Positions 55,371 through 63,012 of a DNA stretch of 64,000 nt are shown piece by piece; position 1 is the stretch's first letter, and each line of letters opens with the position of its first letter. A model generated the notes under the pieces. It ran no database searches and was not told the origin of the DNA. It saw only the letters and a list, made by a program, of their open reading frames with translations. A program made the position numbers and the translations under genes. Origin of the DNA: Terribium retamae (lineage in GTDB: Bacteria > Pseudomonadota > Alphaproteobacteria > Rhizobiales > Rhizobiaceae); the NCBI RefSeq assembly GCF_022347545.1, contig NZ_JAKREW010000025.1, positions 20,048-84,047 of the forward strand, read 5' to 3'.

Positions 55371-55670
55371 ATTCCCTCGATCCGCCGATCGTCCATGTGA
55401 CGATCGAATCGCGCTTGCAGTCCACGCGGAAGCATTTTACGTCTATACATAAGACAGGCTGGACCAGCCGACCCGGGGAACAATCAAACGGGCTGGACCA
55501 GTGCCGTCGTAGCGCGATTGTGCTTTGACTTAGCGTTGTATAGAGCAGTTCCAGCAAAAGTGCGCCGCGGTTTTGCGTCGGGATTTGCGTAAAACAAAAG
55601 CTAGAGCGTTTCCGCCTTTCCGTGAAAACGGAAACGCTCCAGGTTGGCTGAGGCCGCAGGGAGGCATTCG
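55371..55670. other. Boundary region after murB
   Basis: 300 bp between murB and the binding-protein gene. It holds the third bipartite palindrome (55545-55639) and two GANTC sites (one at the murB stop, one at 55406-55410). No terminator with a T-run is seen after murB, so where the first dcw transcript ends is unclear. Confidence 0.5.
55545..55639. repeat. Bipartite intergenic palindrome, copy 3
   Basis: Unit A, from AGAGCAGTTCCAGCAAAA with a partial complement TTTTGC near 55571-55576, is imperfect. Unit B: GAGCGTTTCCG (55604-55614) and CGGAAACGCTC (55629-55639), with TTTC/GAAA pairing in the loop. It lies about 30 bp before the start codon of the binding-protein gene, in its leader. Confidence 0.85.
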
Positions 55671-56513
55671 ATGAAATTGAAGAACGCAGCAAGACTGGTG
55701 TTGGGTGGCCTTCTGGCTGGCATGGTTTCGACGGCCCACGCCGGCGAGACGCTCGACCGCATCATGAAGAACAAGGTAATGGTCGAAGTCACCGACCAGG
55801 CCTATCCGCCTTTTTCCTATATCGACGACAAGGGCGAGGTGGTTGGCTTCGACGTTGATATCGCCCGTGAAGTAGCAAAGCGCCTCGGCGTCGAACTCAA
55901 GGTCGAGACGCCTTCATGGGAAATCATCACGGCAGGCAACTGGAAGGGCCGTTGGGATGTCTGCATCTGCTCGATGTCGCCGACAGCAGAACGCGCCAAA
56001 GTCCTGAATTTCGTTAATGAATATTATGGCGCACCGGCGGTGGTGGCCGTCAACTCCGACAACACCACCATCAAGAGCGTCAAGGACCTGACTGGCAAGA
56101 ATGTCGGGACGCAAGGTGGAACGCCCTACGAGAAGTACCTGCAGAAGGAACTGGTTATCGAGGTGCCGGGCAAGGAACCGGTGAAACCGGAGTTTCCGTT
56201 CGGCGACGTGACGGTAAAGCCTTATGACACCGAGGACTTCGCCTTCCAGGATCTCGGCCTTGGTGACGGCAAGCGTCTCGATGCGGCGGTAGCGGGCTAT
56301 ATGACGGTCGCCGAGCGCGTCAAGAAGTCCGAAGGCAAGCTCAAGATCGTCGACGACTCGCTCTTCACCGAGCCGCTCTGGGTTGCCGTCGATAAAGGCG
56401 ATCCCGAATGGGAAGCCAAGATCAAGGAAATCTTCAAGGCCATGTATGACGACGGCACATTGAAGACGATTTCCGAAAAGTGGGTCGGCCGCGATATTTC
56501 GGCCAAACAGTAA
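55671..56513 (+). CDS. Periplasmic amino-acid-type ABC solute-binding protein
   Basis: Exported solute-binding protein of 280 residues, family 3 (polar amino acids, opines and related). A signal peptide MKLKNAARLVLGGLLAGMVSTAHA is cleaved near residue 24. The ligand-binding fold begins IMKNKVMVEVTDQAYPPFSYIDDKGEVVGFDVDIAREVAKRLGVELKV, with DLTGKNVGTQGGTPYEKYL and VGRDISAKQ at the end. AGGGAGG lies 6 bases before the ATG at 55671. Together with the permease it forms an importer that lacks an ATPase gene here. Confidence 0.88.
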   Translation: MKLKNAARLVLGGLLAGMVSTAHAGETLDRIMKNKVMVEVTDQAYPPFSYIDDKGEVVGFDVDIAREVAKRLGVELKVETPSWEIITAGNWKGRWDVCICSMSPTAERAKVLNFVNEYYGAPAVVAVNSDNTTIKSVKDLTGKNVGTQGGTPYEKYLQKELVIEVPGKEPVKPEFPFGDVTVKPYDTEDFAFQDLGLGDGKRLDAAVAGYMTVAERVKKSEGKLKIVDDSLFTEPLWVAVDKGDPEWEAKIKEIFKAMYDDGTLKTISEKWVGRDISAKQ

Positions 56514-56532
56514 ACGACGAGGGCGGTCGGGC

Positions 56533-57348
56533 GTGGCGGCAGAGCAAACTACCGGCCAGACACGCGCCGGCGTCGTGGACAAGGCGTTTCGTGTTCGCGT
56601 AGCCATCGTCTGGCTGGTGCTCCTGGCGCTGTTCGTGGCCTTCTTCCTGTCCTTCGGGCTCGATCTGCCCTTCATCGTCGACAAGTTCCCGGCGCTGGCC
56701 GGCTTTACGCTGAGCCGCGCCGGGTTCATCCAGGGCGCGGTTCTCACGCTCTACGTCTGCTTCTTCTCCATCATCGCTTCGGTGGTTCTGGGACTGCTTG
56801 CGGCATTGGGTCGTCTCTCGAAGAGTTCCATTGCCTATGGCCTTTCCACCTTCTACACCTCGTTTTTCCGCGGCACGCCGCTGCTGGTGCAGATCTTTCT
56901 GATCTATCTCGGTATCCCGCAGATTGGACCGGTTCCGGCGGCAATCCCATCCGGCATCATCGCGCTTTCGCTGAACTATGGCGCCTATCTGAGCGAGATC
57001 TTCCGCGCCGGGCTTTTGTCGGTGCCTGCCGGCCAGCGCGAGGCCGGACTGGCGCTGGGCCTGCATCCCTGGCAGTTGATGGTGAAAGTGGTGATGCCGC
57101 AGGCGATCCGCGTTGCCATTCCGCCGACCGGGTCGCAATTCATCGCCATGCTGAAGGATTCCTCGCTGATCTCGGTGATGGGAGTGACCGAACTGATGTT
57201 CGTTGCGCAGTCCTATGGCCGCTCCAGCTATCGTTATATCGAAATGCTGACGACGGCAGCGGCGATCTATTGGTTCCTGTCGATCCTGTTCGAACTGGTG
57301 CAGGTGCGGCTGGAAAGCCATTTCGGCAAAGGCTACCGCGCCCGCTAG
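56533..57348 (+). CDS. Amino-acid-type ABC transporter permease
   Basis: Inner-membrane permease of 271 residues, HisM/GlnP family. Hydrophobic segments include VAIVWLVLLALFVAFFLSFGL and VLTLYVCFFSIIASVVLGLLAALG; the ATPase-contact EAA loop is in EIFRAGLLSVPAGQREAGLALGLHPWQLMVKVVMPQAIRVAIPPTGSQF. It starts at GTG 56533, 19 bp after the binding protein. Neither a second permease nor an ATP-binding subunit is present, as the next gene is convergent, so an ATPase elsewhere must be used. Confidence 0.88.
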   Translation: MAAEQTTGQTRAGVVDKAFRVRVAIVWLVLLALFVAFFLSFGLDLPFIVDKFPALAGFTLSRAGFIQGAVLTLYVCFFSIIASVVLGLLAALGRLSKSSIAYGLSTFYTSFFRGTPLLVQIFLIYLGIPQIGPVPAAIPSGIIALSLNYGAYLSEIFRAGLLSVPAGQREAGLALGLHPWQLMVKVVMPQAIRVAIPPTGSQFIAMLKDSSLISVMGVTELMFVAQSYGRSSYRYIEMLTTAAAIYWFLSILFELVQVRLESHFGKGYRAR

Positions 57349-57372
57349 TTCCGGCTTCACGCGCGGCGCGCT

Positions 57373-58806
57373 CTATGTCTTGCGCTGCGATACCAATGCA
57401 ACGAGGATGCTGAGCGCGATCCCTGCGGTCGCGATCCAGAAGGCCAACTGCATTCCGCCAGTGACTGCCTCCCGCGGCACGTCGCCGCTCAGATTTCCGA
57501 CATGCCGATTTGCGATGGCGATCAGGACGGCTAGCCCGATGGCATTGCCGACATTGAGAGTGGTGGATGCCATGCCGGAGGCGACGCCCTGTTCGTCGTG
57601 ATGGACACCGGCTGCTGCTGCAATCCACATGGCGGTCCACACGATGCCCTGGCCGACGCCCGAGACGATCAAACCGGGCGCCAGCGCAAGATAGGCGCTT
57701 TCCGGCGTTGTTGCCGGCACCAGCAGAGCTGTTCCGATCGCGCCGATCACCATGCCGCCGATCAGGCTGGAGCGATTGGAAAAACGGGTCGACAGACGCG
57801 CGCCGAGCTGCGTACCGGCGGCAATCGCAATCGACGGCACGAGGAAGGCGATACCGGTCTCTAAGGCCGAGTAACCCTGCACGTTCTGAAACAGCACGGT
57901 GAGGAAATATGGCAGAGTGCCGAAGGTCGCCATGTAGAGGAAGGTGATCGTCATGCCGGCAGCCAGGCTGCGGTTTCGGAACAGCCGCAGAGGCATCAGA
58001 GGATCGCTGCTGTTCGCTTCGATGATCGCGAAGGCGACGAGAAACAGGATTGCCAGCCCCGCGCTCCAGAGGATGGAAGGGGACAGCCAGCCATATTCAG
58101 GACCCTGCACCAGTGCAAAGACCAGCAAGGTCGCTCCAGCCGTAACGGTGAGGGCCCCGGCAAGGTCAAAGCTGCGGTGTTCGTGACGCTTGGGATCGCG
58201 TGGAATGACGAAGAAGGCTGCGAGGATGGCGATGCCGGCCAGCAGCACGTTGACATAAAACACAGAAGGCCAGCCGAAGGCGCCCGTGAGCAAACCACCG
58301 GCGAGCGATCCGATGGTGAGGCCGCTGGCACCCGCGCCGCCCCATACGGCGAGTGCGCGGTTGCGTTCCGGGCCTTCCGCGAACAGCCGGTTCACCAGCG
58401 AGAGCGTCGCCGGGAACAGGAAAGCGCCACCGATGCCCTGTACAGCGCGGGCGGCAATGATGACCTCCGGCGTCCAGGCGAGACCGCCGATGAGTGACGA
58501 CAGCGCATAAAGCCACAAAGCAAAGATGAACATGCGCCGCTGGCCGATGAGATCGGCCGCACGACCGCCAAACAGCAGGAAGCCGCCGGTGAAGACGGTG
58601 TAGACGCTGACCACCCACTGCAGCGTTTGGTTGGAAAAGCCGAGGCCGGTACCGATTTCGGGCAAGGCTACGAAGACGATGTTCAGATCGAGTGCGATGA
58701 TCAGCTGTGCAAAGGCGAGCAAGGCAAGTGTCACGCCTCGCCTCGTTTCGCTTCGGCCAGCAGAAGTCATCGCGCCGCGGGACACGGCGTCGTTCGACGT
58801 GCTCAT
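57373..58806 (-). CDS. MFS drug-efflux-type transporter (DHA2/EmrB-like)
   Basis: Inner-membrane transporter of 477 residues, 14-helix DHA2 type. Helix 1 GVTLALLAFAQLIIALDLNIVFVALPEIGTGLGF has the LDxTIVNVALP-like signature; loop 2-3 is FGGRAADLIGQRRMFIFAL; AVQGIGGAFLFPATLSLVNRLF is conserved; and a second half begins near residue 260. Such carriers export drugs or amphipathic metabolites by proton antiport. ATG at 58806 follows CAGGAGC. It is divergent from the TetR gene across a 101-bp region with paired operators, the classic repressor/efflux-pump pair. Confidence 0.88.
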   Translation of the reverse strand: MSTSNDAVSRGAMTSAGRSETRRGVTLALLAFAQLIIALDLNIVFVALPEIGTGLGFSNQTLQWVVSVYTVFTGGFLLFGGRAADLIGQRRMFIFALWLYALSSLIGGLAWTPEVIIAARAVQGIGGAFLFPATLSLVNRLFAEGPERNRALAVWGGAGASGLTIGSLAGGLLTGAFGWPSVFYVNVLLAGIAILAAFFVIPRDPKRHEHRSFDLAGALTVTAGATLLVFALVQGPEYGWLSPSILWSAGLAILFLVAFAIIEANSSDPLMPLRLFRNRSLAAGMTITFLYMATFGTLPYFLTVLFQNVQGYSALETGIAFLVPSIAIAAGTQLGARLSTRFSNRSSLIGGMVIGAIGTALLVPATTPESAYLALAPGLIVSGVGQGIVWTAMWIAAAAGVHHDEQGVASGMASTTLNVGNAIGLAVLIAIANRHVGNLSGDVPREAVTGGMQLAFWIATAGIALSILVALVSQRKT

Positions 58807-58826
58807 GAAAAGCTCCTGTTTGTTTC

Positions 58827-58842
58827 TTTGTCGATCGACAAA
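58827..58842. promoter_or_regulatory. TetR operator 1
   Basis: TTTGTCGATCGACAAA is a perfect 16-bp palindrome, 21 bp before the MFS start. A second, imperfect copy lies 51 bp to the right, nearer the TetR gene. Confidence 0.7.
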
Positions 58843-58877
58843 TAACCGGCGCTTGCATGAAGCTGTCAAGCGAATTA

Positions 58878-58893
58878 TTTGTGGATCGATCAA
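58878..58893. promoter_or_regulatory. TetR operator 2 (imperfect copy)
   Basis: TTTGTGGATCGATCAA matches operator 1 at 12 of 16 positions and lies 15 bp before the TetR start. Two copies let one repressor control both divergent promoters. Confidence 0.6.
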
Positions 58894-58907
58894 GAATGGA
58901 GGTGTCG

Positions 58908-59522
58908 ATGGCGCGACCTCGGGAATTCGACCGCGACGAAGCGCTGGTGAAGGCGCGCGATGCCTTTTGGGTGCGCGGCTATGAGGGCACGTCAATGGCC
59001 GATCTTGTTGCGGAGCTCGGTATTGCTTCCGCCCGGATCTACGCAGCCTTCGGCTCGAAAGAGGATTTGTTTCGCGAAGCGGTAGGGCTCTATGAAACCA
59101 GAGAAGGTGGTTTCGTCGATCGGGCTCTCGCGGAGGAACCGACGGCGCAAAGAGCGGTTGCTCGCATTCTTCGTGAAGCTGTCGAAGTCTACACCCGGCA
59201 AGGCAAGCCATGGGGCTGCATGGTGGTCTCTGCCGCGACGAATTGCGCCGCCGAAAACATTCGCCTTCAGGATTGGCTGGCTCAGCGACGGCATCGGCAG
59301 ACGGATGCGATCGCCGAACGGCTGAGGCGGGCAGTGATGGACGGGGAAATCGTCGATACCGATGTGCAGCGCTTGGCAGACTATCTAACGGCAGTCATGC
59401 ACGGTTTATCCGTGCAAGCGCGCGATGGTGTGCCCGCCACGCGGCTTGCGGCACTTTGTGATCTCGCATTGGTGGTGATGGATGGCTTCTCAAAGCATGA
59501 GATGGCTGATTTCGCGTCCTGA
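58908..59522 (+). CDS. TetR/AcrR-family repressor
   Basis: A 204-residue regulator. The N-terminal HTH is ARPREFDRDEALVKARDAFWVRGYEGTSMADLVAELGIASARIYAAFGSKEDLFREAV (residues 2-58), with helices of the ligand domain after. ATG at 58908 follows GGAGGTG by 5 bases; a start 51 bases upstream would overlap the second operator and is rejected. Expected to repress the divergent efflux pump and itself; inducer unknown. Confidence 0.9.
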   Translation: MARPREFDRDEALVKARDAFWVRGYEGTSMADLVAELGIASARIYAAFGSKEDLFREAVGLYETREGGFVDRALAEEPTAQRAVARILREAVEVYTRQGKPWGCMVVSAATNCAAENIRLQDWLAQRRHRQTDAIAERLRRAVMDGEIVDTDVQRLADYLTAVMHGLSVQARDGVPATRLAALCDLALVVMDGFSKHEMADFAS

Positions 59523-59550
59523 ACCCGGGACCCATTTCCGTCGCAGCCGA

Positions 59551-59730
59551 GACTCAAAAGCCGGCTTTCGAAACACTTTTTTCGAGAAAGTGAATCCCCC
59601 GGAATCATAGGGGCTTGTCAGTGAATCAACTCTCTGATTCTTTGGGGCAACAGCGTTTCCTGATTTGAGTCGTTCGACGCGTGGGGCCGCGTTTCATCTG
59701 GGGAAGTCATTCTCCGGAAGCGGGTGATTC
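59551..59730 (+). promoter_or_regulatory. Cluster of seven GANTC sites upstream of ddl-ftsQAZ
   Basis: GANTC, the target of cell-cycle methyltransferase CcrM, occurs at 59551, 59592, 59602, 59623, 59636, 59667 and 59726 (start positions). Less than one is expected in 180 bp of GC-rich DNA. The block lies 51-230 bp before the ddl start and is likely to contain its promoter. Confidence 0.75.
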
Positions 59731-59780
59731 ATGTCTTGGAAATGGAATTGCAAGCCCGCCGCGAGAGGGATGACGGGGTG

Positions 59781-60707
59781 ATGAAGAAAAAACATGTGGC
59801 CGTCTTGCTGGGAGGTTTTTCGTCCGAGCGGCCCGTGTCCTTGTCCTCCGGAAAGGCCTGCGCGGATGCGCTCGAGGCTGAGGGCTATCAGGTCACGCGC
59901 GTCGATGTCGGTCGCGACATTTCCTCCGTTCTTGCTGATCTGAAGCCGGATGTGGCTTTCAATGCTTTGCATGGCCCTTATGGCGAGGACGGCACCATCC
60001 AGGGTGTGCTTGAATTTCTCGGGATTGCCTACACGCATTCTGGCGTTTTGGCTTCGGCGCTGGCCATGGACAAGGAGCAGGCGAAGCGGGTTGCGAAGTC
60101 GGTCGGGATTCCGGTTGCCGAATCCCGCGTCATCGACCGCTTCACCATCAAGAATGAGCATCCGATGCGACCGCCCTATGTGGTCAAGCCCGTCAATGAG
60201 GGCTCCAGTTTTGGCGTCGTCATCGTCAGGGAGGATCAGTCGCATCCGCCTCAGCTGATCTCGTCTCCGGAGTGGAATTACGGTGAGAAGGTCATGGTCG
60301 AGCGCTACATACATGGGCGCGAATTGACCTGCGCGGTGATGGGGGATGTGGCGCTTGGGGTCTGTGAGATCGTTCCGACGGGCCATTCCTTCTACGATTA
60401 TGATTCAAAATACGTTCCGGGTGGCTCAAAACACGAGGTGCCCGCTAAAATTTCACTAAATATTTACCAAAAAATACAGACACTGGCCCTTAAGGCTCAC
60501 CAAGCGATCGGTTGCCGGGGCGTCTCCCGGTCGGACTTCCGTTACGACGACCGTCATTCCGAAAACGGCGAGGTTGTCTGGCTCGAAATCAACACGCAGC
60601 CCGGCATGACGCCGACGTCTTTGGTGCCTGAGATTGCTGCCCAGGCGGGGCATTCGTTTGGCGAGCTGTTGAGTTGGATGGTGGAGGACGCGTCGTGTCG
60701 GCGTTGA
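59781..60707 (+). CDS. ddl: D-alanine:D-alanine ligase
   Basis: ATP-grasp ligase of 308 residues that makes D-Ala-D-Ala for MurF. Features: KKKHVAVLLGGFSSERPVSLSSGKA at the N-terminus, DVAFNALHGPYGEDGTIQGVLE with the catalytic Glu region, KPVNEGSSFGVVI, the Tyr-rich FYDYDSKYVPGGSKHEVPAKIS, and EINTQPGMTPTSLVPEIAAQAG with the Mg-binding residues. ATG at 59781 is the canonical start, with GAGGGATG upstream. An AT-rich stretch around 60446-60477 encodes conserved residues with codons unlike the rest of the gene. The stop lies inside the start of ftsQ. Confidence 0.95.
   Translation: MKKKHVAVLLGGFSSERPVSLSSGKACADALEAEGYQVTRVDVGRDISSVLADLKPDVAFNALHGPYGEDGTIQGVLEFLGIAYTHSGVLASALAMDKEQAKRVAKSVGIPVAESRVIDRFTIKNEHPMRPPYVVKPVNEGSSFGVVIVREDQSHPPQLISSPEWNYGEKVMVERYIHGRELTCAVMGDVALGVCEIVPTGHSFYDYDSKYVPGGSKHEVPAKISLNIYQKIQTLALKAHQAIGCRGVSRSDFRYDDRHSENGEVVWLEINTQPGMTPTSLVPEIAAQAGHSFGELLSWMVEDASCRR
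60446..60477 (+). promoter_or_regulatory. AT-rich island inside ddl
   Basis: Five G/C in 32 bases, in a gene otherwise GC-rich. It begins with CTAA-N7-CTAA (60445-60459), a degenerate match to the CtrA recognition pattern TTAA-N7-TTAA. It lies 218 bp upstream of ftsQ, where an internal ftsQAZ promoter could be. Confidence 0.4.
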
Positions 60708-61636
60708 ACTGGGGACAGGGCGGAAGAAAGGGTGCGGCACTTCGCGCCCGCTTTGGCGTGTCCTCTTGGCTCGATAGCTTCGTCTTGCCCAGGGTGCTTC
60801 GTAAGCCCGTGCGCGCGATGGGTCGGATCACGCGCGGCGACTTCACTGCTCCGCCTTTCGCGGCAACGGCGATGACGGCCGTCTTTATGGCGTCGACGCT
60901 GACCTATGGTGCCTATCTTGGCGGGCATCTCGATGGCTTTGTGCAAGACGTGACGGCTCGTACCGGCTTTGCCGTCGATCAGATCAAGGTGGTCGGCAAT
61001 CGCGAAACGTCCGAGATCGATATTCTCGACAAGCTCGATCTCAATGGCTGGACTTCTCTGGTCGGCTTCAGTGCTGAAGGCGCGCGCGAGCGCATCGCCT
61101 TGTTGCCCTGGATACAGTCGGTGGCGGTGCGCAAAGTCTACCCGCATCTTCTGGAAGTGCGTATCGAAGAGCGTCAGGCCTTCGCCATCTGGCAGCGCGG
61201 CTCCGAGCTTTCGGTGATCGAGAAGGATGGCCGCATCATTGCGCCTTATACGGGTGGCGAGCAATCGAAGCTTCCGCTGCTGGTGGGGCAGGGAGCTCCA
61301 GAGCATGCGCCGGCATTGATGGCCAAGGTTGCGAATTTTCCCGAGCTTGCTTCCAGGGTGCGCGGCTACATGCGCATCGGTGACCGGCGCTGGGATATCA
61401 AGCTGGACAACGGCGTCGTGATCAAGCTGCCCGAGGCCAATGTCGAGCAGGCGATGGCCGACCTGGTTCGACTGGATCGCGAGAAGGGGCTTCTGTCGCG
61501 CGACATCGCCTCCGTCGATATGCGCCTGTCCGATCGGCTGACGGTGCAACTGACCCAGGAAGCCGCGACGGCGCGCGAGGCGGCGCTGAAGGAGCAGGCC
61601 AAGATGGCGAAGCGCAAGACGGGGCAGCAAATATGA
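60695..61636 (+). CDS. ftsQ: Cell division protein FtsQ
   Basis: Bitopic divisome protein of 313 residues. A basic cytoplasmic N-terminus is followed by the transmembrane segment ATAMTAVFMASTLTYGAYLGG (about residues 57-77), a POTRA domain (FAVDQIKVVGNRETSEIDILDKLDL) and a FtsQ beta domain with LLPWIQSVAVRKVYPHLLEVRIEERQAFAIWQRG. It scaffolds FtsL and FtsB. GTG at 60695 is chosen because GGAGGA lies 6 bases before it; it overlaps ddl by 13 bases, so translation is probably coupled. The stop overlaps ftsA as ATGA. Confidence 0.9.
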   Translation: MSALNWGQGGRKGAALRARFGVSSWLDSFVLPRVLRKPVRAMGRITRGDFTAPPFAATAMTAVFMASTLTYGAYLGGHLDGFVQDVTARTGFAVDQIKVVGNRETSEIDILDKLDLNGWTSLVGFSAEGARERIALLPWIQSVAVRKVYPHLLEVRIEERQAFAIWQRGSELSVIEKDGRIIAPYTGGEQSKLPLLVGQGAPEHAPALMAKVANFPELASRVRGYMRIGDRRWDIKLDNGVVIKLPEANVEQAMADLVRLDREKGLLSRDIASVDMRLSDRLTVQLTQEAATAREAALKEQAKMAKRKTGQQI

Positions 61637-62940
61637 GTTGGCTCGGCGGCAACAATGATGGGGCCTCGCGCCGATCCGGCGTACTGACGGTCCTCGATGT
61701 CGGCTCGAGCAAAGTCAGCTGCGTGGTCGCGAAGCTGAAGCCGTGCGAAGAAGGGCACCTGCTGCGTGGTCGTTCGCACCGCATCCAGGTCATCGGCATT
61801 GGCCATCAGAAGTCGCATGGCGTGAAATCGGGGGTCGTCATCGATCTCGATCGTGCAGAGCATGCTATCCGCTTGGCCGTGGACGCTGCCGAACGCATGG
61901 CGGGCCTCACCGTGGATTCGCTGATCGTCAATATGACGGCCGGTCGGCTGAAGAGCGAAACCTTCAACGCTACCATCAATCTCGGTGGTCACGAGGTGGA
62001 TGAAAACGACATCAAGCGGGTGCTGGCCGCAGGCGCCAAGCAGGCTCTGAAGTCGGAGCGCGAAGTGCTGCATGCGCTGCCGGTCGGTTTTTCGCTGGAT
62101 GGTGAACGCGGCGTGCGTGATCCGCGCGGCATGGTGGGCGATACACTCGGCGTCGACATGCATGTGCTGACCGGCGACTCCGCTCCGCTTCGCAATCTGG
62201 AGCTCGCCATCAACCGTTCGCATCTGTCGGTCGAGCGCATGATCGCAACGCCCTACGCGGCGGGGCTCGCGGCGCTTGTCGACGATGAACTGGAGATGGG
62301 CGCGGCCTGTATCGATATGGGCGGCGGTACCACAACGATCTCGGTCTTCTCAGAAGGCAAGTTCGTCTACGGCGATTCCATCCCCGTCGGCGGCAACCAT
62401 GTCACGCTCGATCTCGCCAAGGGCCTGTCGACCTCGCTCGACGCTGCAGAGAGGCTCAAGGTCATGCATGGGTCCGCTTTGCCGGGCAGCGCCGACGATC
62501 GCGATCTCGTCACCATCCAGCCGATCGGCGAGGAGGGGGAAGCACCGCTGCAAATCCCACGTTCGGTGATGACACGAATCATTCGGGCCCGTATCGAGGA
62601 AACGCTGGAGCTGCTGCGCGAGCGCCTGAGCAAATCCGGCTACGGCAATGTGGTGGGCAAGCGGGTCGTCTTGACCGGCGGCGCCAGCCAGCTTGCCGGC
62701 ATGCCGGAAGCAGCACGCCGCGTACTTGGCCGCAATGTCCGCGTCGGGCGCCCGCTCGGAGTTGCCGGTTTGCCGGAAGCGGCGAAGGGACCGGCGTTCT
62801 CGACCGCGGTCGGGCTGATGATCTATCCGCAGGTCGCCTCTTTCGAGAGCCATCCTGCATTTGGAGCCTCCCGTTTCAAGATGACGGGAACAGGCGGGAG
62901 ACTTCACCGCATGAGTCAGTGGTTGAGAGACAGTTTTTAG
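61633..62940 (+). CDS. ftsA: Cell division protein FtsA
   Basis: Actin-like ATPase of 435 residues that tethers FtsZ to the membrane. Phosphate-binding TVLDVGSSKVSCVV (about residue 17), the inserted 1C domain after residue 90, ACIDMGGGTTTISVFSEGKFVYGDSIPVGGNHVTLDLAKGL and adenine-binding GGASQLAGMPEAARRVLG. The C-terminal membrane-targeting amphipathic helix is RLHRMSQWLRDSF. The ATG overlaps the ftsQ stop. Confidence 0.95.
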   Translation: MSWLGGNNDGASRRSGVLTVLDVGSSKVSCVVAKLKPCEEGHLLRGRSHRIQVIGIGHQKSHGVKSGVVIDLDRAEHAIRLAVDAAERMAGLTVDSLIVNMTAGRLKSETFNATINLGGHEVDENDIKRVLAAGAKQALKSEREVLHALPVGFSLDGERGVRDPRGMVGDTLGVDMHVLTGDSAPLRNLELAINRSHLSVERMIATPYAAGLAALVDDELEMGAACIDMGGGTTTISVFSEGKFVYGDSIPVGGNHVTLDLAKGLSTSLDAAERLKVMHGSALPGSADDRDLVTIQPIGEEGEAPLQIPRSVMTRIIRARIEETLELLRERLSKSGYGNVVGKRVVLTGGASQLAGMPEAARRVLGRNVRVGRPLGVAGLPEAAKGPAFSTAVGLMIYPQVASFESHPAFGASRFKMTGTGGRLHRMSQWLRDSF

Positions 62941-63012
62941 TTGAGTTGACGGGGACAGCCCCAAAGGCGGCCGCGACGGCGAAGCGGCGGTAAAGGCAAA
63001 AGGACGAGGACT

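Noticed and set aside
58807..59211. Upstream extension of the MFS gene to 59211
   Set aside because: It would overlap the TetR gene; CAGGAGC and a family-like N-terminus mark the start at 58806.
59574..59592. CACTTT-AAAGTG hairpin as a terminator for tetR
   Set aside because: The stem is AT-rich and lacks a following T-run; it overlaps the first GANTC sites and may be incidental.
62941..63012. Search for a CtrA site between ftsA and ftsZ
   Set aside because: The 72-bp gap holds no TTAA-N7-TTAA or GANTC pattern, only a short GGGG-ACAG-CCCC hairpin.
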